In this document: positions 1-13,689 of the stretch, piece by piece
How positions within the stretch are numbered: the first letter of the stretch is position 1
Layout: every line of letters begins with the position of its first letter
Origin: Solenopsis invicta
Taxonomy: Eukaryota > Arthropoda > Insecta > Hymenoptera > Formicidae
NCBI RefSeq assembly: GCF_016802725.1
Contig: NC_052666.1
Span: 30,966,997 to 31,030,996 of the forward strand
Reading direction: 5' to 3'
Length of the DNA: 64,000 nt
Position numbers and translations under genes: made by a program
The notes under the pieces: generated by a model
What the model was told of the DNA's origin: nothing
Seen by the model: only the letters and a program-made list of their open reading frames with translations
Database searches by the model: none

Positions 1-2063
1 TTCAATGGAGACCAGCACGGTCTTGACAGTGTGATCATTTTTTTAGTGGAAGGTTTAAGAGCTTAAGAAATCGACGGTTAGTTTCGCGCGACCACAACGA
101 GTTAGTAACGCGTATATTTGCGAGAAGTTAACAGCTTCATAGAAAGGTACCAGCCACCCGTTCAACTGATTCCCGTTCATCTCGGGCGTTTACTGCCTCG
201 AAGAGATGAGAAGGAACGAAGAAAGAGAGAAACAGAGAGACTGGCAGGAGGTCGGAGTTCCGTCTCCGACGAAACTGCTCGAAAGCTGGAAGAATAAGAG
301 ATAATCGCTGAACGAGCGGCAGTTAGTTTTACGAGAGAGCCGATAATCCCGCACCGTTTCTTACTACGTAGAAACGCTCCCGCGCTTCTTACCCGTTTAT
401 AAGCCTACTTAAAACCACGGTTTTGCCGGTATTCCGTGGCTCCGTGTTTACCTTTCCGGCTTTCGACAGCTCGCTCGGATCGCCGCCGCCGCGAATGTTT
501 CCCTTTTGTCGATTACGACCGGCCGGGTCAATGACGAAGTTTCGAGGAAACCTTCGACAATGCTTCGTTCATAATTGCTGGCTCTCTCGTCCCGAAACGG
601 TCTCTCGTTATCGATCTCTCGTTGCCGAGCGAGACTTTTCGAGCGTGCGGCACCTGAATCAGTGGAACGTCTTCTTTCTTTGCGACGGTCAAAGGTTGCG
701 ATCAATTCAGTTGGTTTCATGGAGAGCAGCGGATCAGGGAGATTAATGCAAAACTGATTCGATGGTAAAAATCAAGATATTCGCGGAAAAAATAGATTTG
801 TTCAAACAACCAAGAACTTCACTGATTCAGCAGATCCAAAGCCGTAACATCTGTAACAAAGTTTGGGAATTATCTTCTTAGAAATTTATAGAAAGAAAAA
901 CTAATTGAAAAATATGTGCTAGACAATAGTTCCATTAATTACTTAAATAGAAACGATATAAATTTGATAAGTATAGCATTATAATTATTGCATTACATGA
1001 ATTAAATGCGTAAAATTCGAGAAATAAAAAATACTGATGCATATAGGTTGGAGATTAGTGTACCGATAAAGAAAAAGTTATTTTTGGATTAACATGACGT
1101 CGTTTATCACGTTTTCGTTATGATTTATGTTCTCTCGCGTTTGCGAAATGCTGAAAGTTAATTAAGGCAATAAACTGGCCCCAACGAATTTTCGCGTTCG
1201 AAACGAGAATGTTTCATCAAGCGCGGCAGATAGGGAGCGGCTGGACTTATCAAGGTTTTAATTATTCCGAGCTTACTCCAGTTTTAATGACCGTAATGAC
1301 GCCGATCCTGAGCGCTTTAAGAGGACTTCCGAAAGCGAAAGGGAAGCGCGAGGGAGGAGGGAACAAATCACCGGCGTGGCGTTTCTCCCAGAGAATCGGA
1401 GGCAGCGAGAAGCCACCGTTCAGATAATATGCTAATTTCTTGACAGTTAAGTAAAGCACGTAGGGGGATCAGACCACGCTAACCTCACAATTCAGTCGAA
1501 TCGGTAATGGTTATGGCCGTTAATGGCCACGTATTTCATGGCCGGCCGATCATCGCTCTACTATACACGACCTCACTGTCCCTTCCTTCCTACCCTCCGC
1601 GCTTGTACCACTCGCCTCGCGATACGCAGCAATTGCAAGCGCTCGTATCTCTCTCTCCTTTCTCTTGCTTTTCCTTTTCTTCTCACGCAGCTACATCCGT
1701 TGTTCTCCCCACGGGAGAACAGCTGACGAGAGAGTTGGGATTTCCTTCGTGGAACGAGATTGAAACGCCGGCGGAAGAAATTAAATTCGCGAACCGCCTT
1801 ACTTTTATACGTTGAGAGATCGATCGTGCAATTGATACTTCGAGAGAAATTTTATGAAGAATTTTACAAACTGTTTTGTTCTTGAGAGGTACATGTCTTC
1901 CTCGACAACGAAATGGTTTGCAAAAGATATTTTTTAATATTTTTTATTAACTAGTAAGACAGATTAACAATTTAATAATTATATAGTTTCATCCAGTAAC
2001 AATAAAAGTTTTTACCTAAAAAGAAGTTATCGAATAGTTTTTTAAAATTAAACTGTTTATACG
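1..2063. other. Intron-like DNA, no gene recognised
   Basis: The stretch has a CpG-rich patch at about 60-740 and further GC-rich patches near 1200-1420 and 1500-1760, the latter with a T/C-rich tract. Short frames occur on both strands over the same bases, which is typical of stop-poor GC-rich DNA and not of genes. The rest is AT-rich. Confidence 0.6.
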
Positions 2064-2414
2064 TAAATACACAAAGCGTTTCAAAATTTGCGAAGTATTG
2101 TAATAAAAAATAAAAATTTTATAAAATATTAGAGTTATTTGTAAATTTTTATTTCAAACAGTAGTTTATTTAAATAAAAAATGTTTAAGTTGACCAATCA
2201 CATTGCGTTTAATCAGTTGCATGTCCGTGAGTTGCACGTGCAATACTGATTGCATGACAGATGACATCTAAACGTAATCTCTGATTGACCAGCTTTAAGC
2301 CCTCATATCTCGAAACTTATACCGCTTGAAATAAAAATTTATAAATAATTGTTTTGCAAACTTTCGTGATGTAGTATTTTAATTCGCGAGTTTCGAGACA
2401 CTTTGTATTTTTTT
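2064..2414. mobile_element. Non-autonomous fold-back element (~350 bp)
   Basis: The left arm begins AATACACAAAGCGTTTCAAA and the right arm, read on the other strand, begins AATACAAAGTGTCTCGAAA. The arms also match at TAAATTTTTATTTCAA and near the centre (GACCAATCACATTGCGTTTA against GGTCAATCAGAGATTACGTT). The centre holds further short palindromes around TGCACGTGCA. No coding capacity. The structure fits a MITE; the superfamily is not identified. Confidence 0.65.
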
Positions 2415-3373
2415 ATTACACACGCTTTATGTATAGTAACTTAGAAAACAATTTTTATATATAATTATATATAAAAAAATTTTTCTTTGGTAAAAATATA
2501 TTATATTATTAAATATAGTGGGAAAATAAAATAAAATAAAATATTATTAAGTATAATTGTATTATTACATTATTGTATTATTGAAAGAACATTATCCACG
2601 TTTTTATAAAAAGTCAGAGATAAGTGCCGCATAAGTACATGTAGTCACAGAAAAAAAGGATTAAAAGTCTTCTTGAAAAAAGTAATAAGCTTTATTATAA
2701 TAAAAGAATTCAGTCGGATGCTTTTAATATACTCCACCAGCATCAGCATCGCAAAACACAATTTCGATTTTGGTCTTGCAAAGAGATTGACCCGCGCAGC
2801 TCTCGGCCTTAATAACCTTTTAACGCGAGAGCAGTATCTCTTTCGAGTGAGAAGTGCGAGTTACGTGCTCCACCCCGTGTGCGTCGGGCCACCCCGAGCA
2901 ATATCTGGAGGGAGGGGGGAGGTTCTGCGTTCTGCGAAAGTCCCTGCTCCTTCTTCGCCGATGGACCCGCGCGCGAATGTGATTACCGCGATATTACAAT
3001 TATTATTATATCATTCCGGATGTCAGGGGGTCAAGCGTGCCACGACTACGTATAGTTCGTAATATCGGCGCCTATTGAACGCGCGCCACGTTCTTCTCCG
3101 CCCCACGTACATGGCAGCGATACGTAATTATCCGGCGGGTTGCCTCGCCCTGATATTTATGGGATCGAGAGCGAGAGATCGAAATCGAAATCGTGCCCGG
3201 GCAGTCCCATCTGCCGATCTGTCTCCCGAAATGTACGGCGTATCTACGAAATCGGAACCGACTTTCGATTCGCTGCTGCGGGGTTGGGGGGGGGAGTTGC
3301 TTTAAGAGCTTGCTTGTGATTGACATTCATTAATATCATGCGCGCAAAGTTATAATAAATATGGTTTATAAAG
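2415..3373. other. Intron-like DNA with a CpG-rich patch
   Basis: AT-rich to about 2770, then a GC-rich patch at about 2780-3305 that ends in a run of G near 3284-3295. No gene or RNA gene recognised. Confidence 0.55.
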
Positions 3374-3602
3374 TTACAGTAAGAACAAAAGTTTAGTGGG
3401 AAATTTAAATAATTTAGTCCAATATGTTCAATTAAATATTGAGTTGGTTTAGTTATTCATGGTTTAAAAATGTTAATTATTGATATGAATAAATTATATT
3501 TTTTTTGTGCAACTAAATAATTGTTGAATCAACCCAATGTTTAGTTGAACGTATCAGACTAAATATTTCAGTTTTTCAACCAATTTTTTTTTCTCAATGT
3601 AG
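3374..3602. mobile_element. Fold-back (MITE-like) element
   Basis: The left arm from 3374 (TTACAGTAAGAACAAAAG, then TTTAGTCCAATATGTTCAA and GAGTTGGTTTA) is matched in reverse complement by the right arm (CTACATTGAGAAAAAAAA, TTTAGTCTGATACGTTCAA, GGGTTGATTCA). The arms are about 80 bases and diverged, so the copy is old. Confidence 0.6.
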
Positions 3603-3797
3603 GATTATTATTTAAACAGCTCTTTTAATTATCAAAATTAAAAGGTTTTTGAATTTTTTACATTATTTAATTATATTCCTTAAAATAAAATTGTGTAAAA
3701 TAATGTAATAATAACATAGGTTGTAAGAATGAAGATATAGTTAAGTATTCGTAGTTCACATATTTGTAATGTTCCTTATTACAGTCTTATAACAAGG

Positions 3798-3925
3798 AAA
3801 AAAGATTAATTGGTGCAACAAGAATCTGTTTGTGGTTGCTAAATTTCAGTTATATATAGCTAAAATTCAGCTACCAGCACAAACAGATTTTTGCTGCTGC
3901 AACTAACTGCAACTGATTCTTTTTT
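3798..3925. mobile_element. Near-palindromic fold-back element (~128 bp)
   Basis: The termini AAAAAAGATTAATTG and, on the other strand, AAAAAAGAATCAGTTG match. Perfect 12-base arms AATCTGTTTGTG (3823-3834) and CACAAACAGATT (3878-3889) enclose a centre that is itself almost palindromic around TATATATA. Transcribed, it would fold into one long hairpin. Confidence 0.7.
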
Positions 3926-4686
3926 CGCGAATTAAGATGCAATTTTTCCTATTTTTGGTTGTATTTATTTTCATCGATCTTATAATTGCTCTTCGCGAAA
4001 GTAGACTGATTAGAGGAATAGAATTAAATATTCGGAAGGAATGCCGAAGTCGTCCACCCTCGTAACGTCTTTCTCTTCCAAATCTCGGTATCGATCCGAG
4101 TTACTTGATTAGCCGGTAGTCGAGCTTGGCCCAGCCTTCGCTTTCTTCGCGCGGTTTCCCACAGTCAGTCGGTCGGCCAATAAAATCTGTTTTTATTAAT
4201 ATCGTATTGGATGAGGTCAGGTGGGGGGTATTTAACGTTTACGGCGGTTCCGGGAAGAGCACAGAATCGTAATAGCACCCTGCCGTTTGCCACCGGGTGG
4301 CTTTACTTTATTCGAGATAGTTCAGCATTCGAGAATCTCTTCTTTTATGTCACCAATTAAAATTCTATTCTAAATATCATTTGTGTACACATGGGGACGT
4401 ATGATACTCTACTCCAAATTCTTGCGGGATTGTTAAAATAATTGCTTTAAAGAAACCGTTCGGTCTCTGTTGAAAGATACGTATGCCAACATTTTCGTCC
4501 GTCTCGACTTAATTTTTCGAAATTTATTTCTATGTGTTTACATTTCACATTTCTTTGAGATTGGCATTTTAATGCGACATTTTAATGTTTTTTACATTAC
4601 GAAACAATTTATAATAGATTTTCTTCGTATAGGCAATTACATTAATTATTTACAACTTACAAGGAGAATCTTAAAAGTGTTGAAAG
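3926..4686. other. Intron-like DNA, no gene recognised
   Basis: A moderately GC-rich patch lies near 4010-4330 and the remainder is AT-rich. Nothing specific is seen. Confidence 0.5.
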
Positions 4687-5185
4687 CGTTTTTTGATGCC
4701 AATTTTTTTGGTGATTTTTAAAGTCAGAAAAATATACGTATTGTAGCGTTTATCGACATGCGGTTTTATTCTCGAGGAGTTGTGAATTTTTGAAAATTTA
4801 GAAAATTGGATGATCGCTTTGTTTTTGATTCCAATTCTTGTTTTTTGTAGGGATTTATTGAAATACATTAAAGTTATAATATTTAGCTAAAATATTGACA
4901 CAGCAATTACAGCAAAGTATTTGCGAGAAATTTATTAACGAAAATTTGTTATTATGATATCGATATTAAAATTATTTGGAAGAACCAACAAACACAATAG
5001 AACACATATTCAATAAAAAGAAAAGTTGTTGAACTTAGAATGCAAATTTGCCGCGGAGCGATCGTCTAATTTTTCGAAATTTTCAAAAATTTGTATCTCG
5101 AAAACAAAGCCGCATGTTGATAAACGCAGCGACAAATATTCTTTTTGCCTCAAGAACCATCAAAAAATTAGCATAAGACTCGACG
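4687..5185. repeat. Inverted repeat pair with ~120-base arms
   Basis: Bases 4687-4820 read on the minus strand and 5060-5185 on the plus strand are clear relatives. Both start GCGATC, share AAATTTTCAAAAAT, then CTCGA, and contain CCGCATGT-GATAAACGC. The similarity is visible in translation too: both arms encode FSKFSKI and KPHVDKR in the outward reading frame, spaced alike. The spacer of about 240 bases is AT-rich. This may be a fold-back transposon or two opposed copies of a repeat whose source once coded for protein. Neither arm is a complete gene. Confidence 0.6.
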
Positions 5186-8100
5186 AACCGTTCTGGGCTT
5201 CCCCTCGTTAATAATGACAAAATTATTGTAACATCCTTTATTGATAGAACAATAAAAAAAGAAGTTATAGAAACTGCGAACGTGAAAACTTCGCCCTCGT
5301 AATTATTCCGGTTCAATGACAGTGGGGAATCACGTGTACGTGAAAGTCGTCGCGGCAGCGGCGGTGCTAACCTATTGACCGACGACCGAATACCGATGCA
5401 TCACGCGATGCACGGTGCGCTCGTGGTCATGTAAGACCTTGAACCGATCGGGCAAAGAAACGCGCACGCACTCCTGATGAGGAAGGACAACGGTTCATTG
5501 GATCGCATGTGGAACAAAGTGCACGCGGATGTAGCCCGTTCATTCATTCGCGACGCGCGTAAGCGCGAATGTTTCTGAACGGGCGGGGACACTTCATCGC
5601 GCCGAGTACTTGTAACGAGAGAACACTGCGGTATTTTGAGGCCATTGTACTAATAGAACCCTACGACGGGCCCCTAGGTAATAATGTATTGTAGTTAGCT
5701 GTAGCGAGCATATAGATGGTCACTTTTGCGGTTTATTCATATTTCGTGTCGCGAAAAAAAAAAGACGCGTGGCAAACATATGCGTGTATTGAAGCGTAAA
5801 CGATCATATACGGGATGGAAAATTACGGTTTGCAACACGCTAACCTGATAAATGTACGGAATAATAGTGTAACGCACGCACGCGGGATCCTTTATTGTGC
5901 TCTATGTTTATCCATCTTTCGGTGAATATTACAAAGAATTATTATAGAATTTACTATTTAATCTGCGGTTTGTTGTAATTGTCTACTATCTGAGAAATTC
6001 ATTTCTAGAAAGGCACAATCTTTTTTTTTAATAATCATAATTAAACATTTGTTATTAAAATATTATATTAATAATGATACGACGTTATAGTTAAAAGCTT
6101 CGAAAAAATTGGAGCTTTTCAATTTTTCACGGATTTTCTTGGTTTCTTTCTCAAGGGATGCAAAATTTATTGGATAAGTTTACCTGTAATTGAGAGAATT
6201 TACGGAAAAATGGGGAAAAAACGATTATTTTAAAAACGCGGCTCACAAAACATTAATTAATAAATATATATTTATAATAACATTATTAATAAAGCGTTGA
6301 ATTTCTGTTAAATTTTGTCTGTTTTAATAATTTTTTTAATTAGTAACTACATTATATGCAAAAAAAATAATAATTTTACTATAAATATTATTTGGTTTGC
6401 GTGCAGTAATTTTTATTTCCGACATTCGGAGGAAAAAAAAACCTTCAATCGTCAATTCTGCCTATCGCCGAACTCGCTGTCCTGATATCATCGATGGCTA
6501 ATCGTCTATCGAAAAATATAAGTCTATGCAGCACGCGAGGTGAATCCGCGCGATATGCGCCTACACGTGAAGACCTTGAACCGAGAGCGACGGACGCCGG
6601 AACGATCGACGGAAAGAAAACGCATGCACACGCGTTTGCTCGCGTGGACAAACGGAGACGGGGTGGGGTGGGAAGATAACGGGGTGGACGGACGGTTCAT
6701 CAGTTCTCGCATGTCTCCCGGTCTCGAGGAGGAACGGATAGATTTACGGGGTCGTCGTCGGGGCCGTTGCCGCCGAGGTTGTGCACACTTCGGCGCACCT
6801 CGGTGGTTCATTCACCAGCACCGGTGCGCGCGTATGATAGCGTGCCATGGCAGACGCCGCGCCGTGTCGGTTAGGTCAGGTTTTTAACGGTCACGTGATC
6901 ACGTCATCGTGCGTGCACCATCCCGCGGAATGGACCACGCGAAGCTACAACGTCGAACGTCACGAAGACACCGCGACCGGGCGCGCTTCGTGCGCTTCCG
7001 TCTCGAGCTCTTTCTTCTTCTTCTTCCGCGTCCCCTTCTTCCTCCCGTCACGACGTCTCTCCGATCGATTCGATCAGCACGGATCGTCGCAATGGCCAAG
7101 CCCGGATATTCCGCGAGGAAGAATCCTCGTCAATACGCGATTATTAAACATTTCCACATCGTGAAATCATACATTGTATAATTTATACATTGTATAAAGA
7201 AAAAAGTAAAAAAAACCTTATTCTTGCCTTAGAAATCTTTTTATTTTTATCATATTATTTTCAATCTTAGCTTTAAAAAAAAATTACAATCTTAGCTTAA
7301 AAAAAAAAGAATCGCACAAATTATGACGAATTTTAATAAACTTGAACTAAACTTGAACTTGTGCGTTGGACAATTGAGTCAGTGAGATTAATATGTTTCG
7401 AATTTTTTCAATATCTAATCAGTTGTCTCGTTATCAATAGGTTGTCAATAATGATTTTGTAATTGAAAGTGCCATTTATAATTAGTCGTAATAAACAATT
7501 TAAAAAAAGGCAACTTAATATCAGGGCGTCTAAATATAACCGACATCTTCCTTTCTCCGCGACACATTACGCTTCGTTGGAAATCACTCAAGGTGAGCAG
7601 GTGCTCTTACTTTCGACTACGAGTGCAGGAAGGGTATCGTTTTAACGGTCGATCATTAATTTCAGTCTTAAAGTGGTAACGATCGAGTGCCGGTAATAAC
7701 AATGGCACTAAAGGCGAGTATCCAGTCGCTGGACTTAATTACAGATTGAAAATGTTTCTCGATCGTCCCCACTGACTGAAATGTATCATTCGCTAATGTT
7801 AATTCAATTCAGCCGTAATCGAGGATATCGTTTGATTATCGTCAGCGATCGAAATCCTTTGAGTCACAAAACGGCGCTGAACCACCGTTTAAAGTTCAAT
7901 CACTGTTATGTTTATTAATTAGAGACTAAAATTGTCTTTGAAGAAATCAGCTCGTAATTGAAAAATGCTCCAAATTCCGAAAATGTATGTCTTATCTTTG
8001 CTTTCATAATATTATAGAGATGTACGTTAAGGACAATATAAAATAATAAAATAAGCTGTGTAATTGCATACAGAGTGTTTACTACTAGAAAAAATTTATT

Positions 8101-11100
8101 CATTAGAAAGAGATATTACGTACACTTGAAAATTTATTTGACATAAAAAGCTCTTTTTCATAGTAATATTACGCTTTCCCAATTTATCACTTGTATTCAG
8201 TTCAGTATTTAAAGCAATACGCTAGATATTTAATTAAACTAGAAAAAGGATCGATAGAATTTTACAGACCGGTCCTGATGCGCTTTCATTCGCATTGCTT
8301 CGCAGCCGAAATTACGGTTGTTCACTGCGCGTCGCTAGTCGAAAGCCGAGGAAACGAGACCTCATTATCGGTGCGTTCACTTAACCGTCCGGCATTAAGA
8401 AGTAAATTAAATAAATAAATAAGAAGGCATCGGAGCGATCGTACGCTCGGGGTCCGAGCTGTCGCAGACGAGTGCCGCCGGCCGGCCGGTCGGTCGGTCG
8501 GTCGGTCGGTCGGTCGGTCGGAGCAACGGACTGGCTCGACGATTTTGCGGCCGTCGAATATTATAAATAATCTTGTTGGAATACGAAACGGCCGACATTA
8601 CCGTTAAGATAGCGGCCGCGTGCCGCGATAATCGGAGAATTAGTCGTCGCATCTGCCCTGGGTGCTACGCCGGTGTAATGCGGAGCCGGTACTGCTTCAC
8701 CTCGGTTCCGGCGCGGGGAACGGAAGGGGACACGCGAAGAAGATGGAATTACGATGTGAGCCTGCACCTTCGAGTCGCCGGGAGTAATTTAGATACGGGA
8801 GAGCGAGCGAGTGTGCGTACGGGCAGCACACGGAAGGTCCCACCGCCGAGGGAAACGCGCGTGAGCGAACGACTCTTGTTCTCGATAACCAAACATGCAA
8901 TTATCCGACCACCTCGCGATCGAGACGACGACGTTCGTCGACGCGATGCGAGCGTTTTTAAGCCGCCAGCTTGAGCGCCGCGAGATCGCCTTTTGGGACA
9001 ACGATATCTTTTATGATGGGCGATTGGAAAGCGCGTCTCTCGGTGAAAATGTGAAACTTATCCATTGTAGGTCTCCACACAAAGTCCGATGCAAGAATAT
9101 CAAAATGTTTACATGTACTTGAAACTTAAAATAATTTTTTAAATGCTTGCATTCTTCAAATTTTGGACGGTCTATCGTGAGCAATGTGGCAATGTTTCGT
9201 TTTCACCTTTTTTACATCTTTTTTTTATGTTTTTGTTATCAAGTTTAAAAATTATGATTTTATAAAATTAAAAAGCGTTAGAACAAAATACGCTCGAATT
9301 GTTTCTAAACAAACAGAATTAAAAAATATATGTCAATTTACGAGCCCAGAAATTTATAGATGAACAGTAAAGATTATACAATTTTTATAATATAATATGA
9401 ACATGTAATTTTATTATTCCGAAAGTTATTAAGACGAATTGCTGTAGCGTAATGTTAAATATTCATAAGAGTATTTGATAATGAGCTAAAAAATATTTTT
9501 TTTTCTTGGAAATTGTAGTATTTATCGAGATACTAATTTGACGAGGTCTTATTATTTAAAAAAATATATAGAAATAGAAATGCAAGTGTAGAATTGCTAA
9601 TGTCGAAATTAAGAGCAAATGCAAACCATTTATATGCGGATATTTCTCTTTTTGCAACGCGTATCTGTAGACGATCTGGATTGCGATCATAAGACTACAA
9701 GCACTTTATCTGTTTATCTACTAGCGCAGTCTTTCTATCGGGTATCATTAGAGCCTATAATTTTAAACAAGTTTCTCTTTCATATGATATGGGTGATACT
9801 ATCAACCAGGTAAAATAATATAACCAACGTGTTTTTTCTTCTCTGTATTACATAAAGTTCCAGTATGAATGCGTTGCAGTATGCATTATTTCAGTAATTA
9901 CACGCCATATAATCTTATGCTGTAATTATCGTATAGTGCAAAGCCATAATTATTTTAGAATTCCGAAATACCTTGCATTTATACATGAGAAAAACATAAT
10001 TTTCTTAATTTTATCTTTTATTGCTGAATAACAAAAGCTGTTATTCAGTCATCCAATGCAGTTTGATTCTAGTCGAAAATTTTAATTTTATAAATTAACA
10101 ATTAACTAAATAAATAAAAGTCCCTATAAAATTTTCTCGTATATGCATATGAAGTAGTTTCCAGCATTTTTTCTAAATAAATATGAATGCGTGCTAGAAA
10201 TGAGTGCAAATATATAAAAAGGTAACTTAAAAGAAAAAGTAAGTAATTTAAATCGAAATATAGCTTACGTAATAGCCTGCGTTATGACTTATGTCATAAT
10301 TTATTTCTACTGCAATTGAATTTTTAGTTTTTTGATTTGTCAGCAAAGGCGCTTAAAAATGTAAGAAGGCCACTCTCATATCTATTATTACATTTTTTCG
10401 TAGTTTTTTTTAATCCACGAAACAGCCCTTTTGATCGGCACGACATTTCTCGGTCTTCTAAACTAATCCGCGTTATATAAGCCAGCTATGCTAGCGGATC
10501 TCAAACTCGATACGTCCGCGTCGATGACGCTCCGATGCATCCTACAAAAATGAATGCGAATGCAGGATATGTCGGCCGTAAGCCAGCGACGTCGCGCGAT
10601 GCCGGTGTGAGCTATCGGGTTATTCGAAGTGTACGAGTGCAGAGAAGCTGCGCTTAGCAGGCATCAGTCTGAGTTTGTTGGATTCGGGATCAGCGTAATC
10701 TCGTTTGCCGTTCCGCCAATCCAGCCTATCCGCGCTGACCAGAAATGGGCAAACCACGCCCAAACGAGTGCGATTATTTCTCGAAAAGCTGTATATATTT
10801 TACATATAAAATTTGCAAAAAAAAAATTCTGCGATCGATTGCTAACATCGAGAGCGACGCGACTTCTCGATTGAGAGTTGAAGGATAGAAACGAGAAGTA
10901 GGAGCGCGATAAAAGAAAACGAAGACTCGAACGACGTGTATTTTTTTTTACGCATTCTGTGTTTTCGACGGCACACGGAACTTAAGCTAAAAGGGTCGTC
11001 GAAAATAGTCGCTTGAGAGTTAATTCAGATCGTATTACGCGTTTTGTAATTTAAACTGACGTTTGCGGAATGTTGGACACCCCTGGTATCGAGGCGTATA

Positions 11101-12938
11101 ATCTAATTTGTTTACTCTAGGGTGACATGACTCGGTGCTGCTCTCGGTGAACCGCAATCCGCTCGTTTTTCGTGCTGGGATTAGTTTGCAAGGGAAAACA
11201 GCGGTGATTTTAGAATTTAACTAATCAATTCCAGGAATGTTGATCCGATGGTATCGGACTGTTAACATTGGTATAAGTGTCCATACGAGATATGTCATTA
11301 TTTTAATAACTACATCATTATTTAGAATTAACTAGATATCTAATATATGTAAAATTTAGAAACAAGTATTTTCTTATTTGACACATTTATTTAACTTTTA
11401 CATTGACTTTTATATTTCATGCAAAAATAATTTTGTATCTATTTCTTTCATCTTCATATTATAACTTTAAGAATTTATATCTGTTTCATTATCTACGCAA
11501 TATACAAATATATTTGATTTTTGTTTTAATTTTAGATTTCCTGTAATTGCATTTAAATGAATATTATTCAAGCAATTATTATTTCGTATACAATTATATT
11601 AACAAATTCGTTAAACATCTGTAATATAATAAACTACTTAAAGATACAAGAAAGCAAAAGTAATGCTTTGCATCACGTTAATATGGCGTCCTTGTAAGTC
11701 AAATACATGTCCCGCTGTTGTATATTTATAATTTCTATATTTAAAAATAAATATGTTAATTTTGACTTTATAATTATAAATATTAATATATTAATAATAA
11801 ATCGTGTCAACGTGTAACGTTTAGCTGCAAGAAATCATTCACGAGTGTCGGCGATATGCACAATAATGTATACAATTAATAGCTTCATCGTTTCACGTGG
11901 AAATATTTTCAATCGCTCGATCGCTCATCTTATCGCAAATTCACTTAATTCGTTCTCACCGCGAGCCCACCCGCGAGTTAATCGAATCTATTTGTTTCCG
12001 TGAGCGGATGGAAAACGACACCGTTACCGAATCTAAATCCCGGCGAAGGTTAGGGCGAAGCAATAGCACGGGACGATGGCAATAGAAGGTATAATGTAAA
12101 AGTTCCCGCAGTACGTTACGCTTGTCGGAGATCTGTTTATTCCGGGATTATGTTGCACCCTTTAACTGGTTCATGTTTCAATCAATGCACTTGCTGCGTA
12201 CAAAAACTCTTGGAGACGCGCGCATTGTCCGCAGTTTATTCGCGTCCTTACTCCGATGAGAACTCTCGGCTCTTGCGCCGCGAACGCGGGCTATTTGCGT
12301 CATGTTCACGCTCGCCGACTTCTTTGTGCTCAACCCGACATCTGATACCAAAACTTCCGATACCATCGCGTATTCATCGCAATTTTCGCATCCATTTAAC
12401 TTGAGAAAATCGGAAAATCAGGTATTACGCACGATTATCTTTACATACTGCTAAACTTCAAAGTCGAGATTCAATCATTGTTGCTTAAATGTGATAATTT
12501 TAGCGATAATGTTCATGATAAAAGGCAATTTTTATTGCAGATTATCATGTATGAATAATTAGCAAATAATATCTTTTTCTAGTTAGGTACTTTCAAGGTT
12601 TTAAAAATTCTAGTCGAAACTGTACTCATAATAGTCTTTTTTTTAAATTATTATTAAGAAGATATTTATGTATAGATGCATCTCTCTTTCTCTTTTTCGT
12701 TAGTGATTTTTTAAATAAAAAATTTGCAATAATAACAAAGGTGATAAATTGCTGGATATACATTAAAAGAAAGAATTTTGCTGCCGGAGTAAAATCGTTG
12801 TTGCTATTGCATTTTTGTTTTGTAAACTCGTTCTTTTGAAGTTATTTGTTATTATACAGACAATTTGCGTATTTAACAATATTTTAAACACATAAGTAAA
12901 ATTAATTTTTTTAATCAATTTTTTTACTATTTGTATAT
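5186..12938. other. Long AT-rich intron-like stretch with three CpG-rich patches
   Basis: CpG-rich patches lie at about 5290-5620, 6460-7120 and 8260-9010. Open frames overlap on both strands there and none resembles a known protein. Smaller mixed patches lie near 7540-7870, 10430-11180 and 11930-12400. A short tandem duplication of CAATCTTAGCTT plus an A-run occurs at 7263-7309. The rest is AT-rich. No RNA gene recognised. Confidence 0.5.
8487..8521. repeat. (CGGT)n tetranucleotide microsatellite
   Basis: Almost nine consecutive CGGT units follow a GGCCGGCC stretch, inside the CpG-rich patch of 8260-9010. Confidence 0.95.
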
Positions 12939-13094
12939 TCAGAAAAAAAATTGTTAAATTGACTAAATTTTTCAACTTGAGTAAATTTCTTTAGTTCAAG
13001 TGTTTATATATTTAACTCAAATATATAAACTTGAATTAAATCAATTTAATCAAGTTGAAATTTTTAGTCAAGTTAACTATTCTTTTTTTAGTGT
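12939..13094. mobile_element. MITE-like element, family A
   Basis: The left arm CAGAAAAAAAATTGTTAAA continues TTGACTAAATTTTTCAACTT. The right arm on the other strand reads CACTAAAAAAAGAATAGTTA and continues ACTTGACTAAAAATTTCAAC. The arms are about 50 bases with an AT-rich centre. A related copy lies at 21298-21415. Confidence 0.7.
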
Positions 13095-13689
13095 ATACTA
13101 ATAGCATTTTCTGATAGCATAAAATATACTAGTGCTTTTTCCTGATATCTTTAATAATTATAAACGTTTGATACATATGTTATTATATATTTATAACAAT
13201 GGACGTATCATTTAGCAAGTGTTTATTATTAATGATTTTGCTATACATGACTATGTACGATTATCAGTTCGCTCTTTGATGAGTAGCTAAATCGAAGGTT
13301 CAGAGAATCGTGAGCGAGTCATTGGCGACTCGAAAGATGGCAGGTACCAACGTGTAGCAGGTACGCGAGCAGCAGGGGTCATAATGTCGTGATGCCTCTG
13401 TTGCACTACTAAACACCTTCTACGAATGGATCTGATAATCCCATTGTGCTGGGCGGCAAGTGCGAAGCCATTTCAAGTATTGAGCCAATTGCAATTTATT
13501 TTTTTCTCATTGATAGAAAAATTTATTTTATATAGAAATATCCCGTACAAACACGAATACGACGAATGTCTTCATCGGTGTACTGTATAACAACACAGTG
13601 ATGCAGTTTTCCATTATATTATTTCGTATTTGTAGAAAAGAGAAAAGTCTAGAATCAGATTTCTCTGCGAATCAGTTTCTTGACGCACG

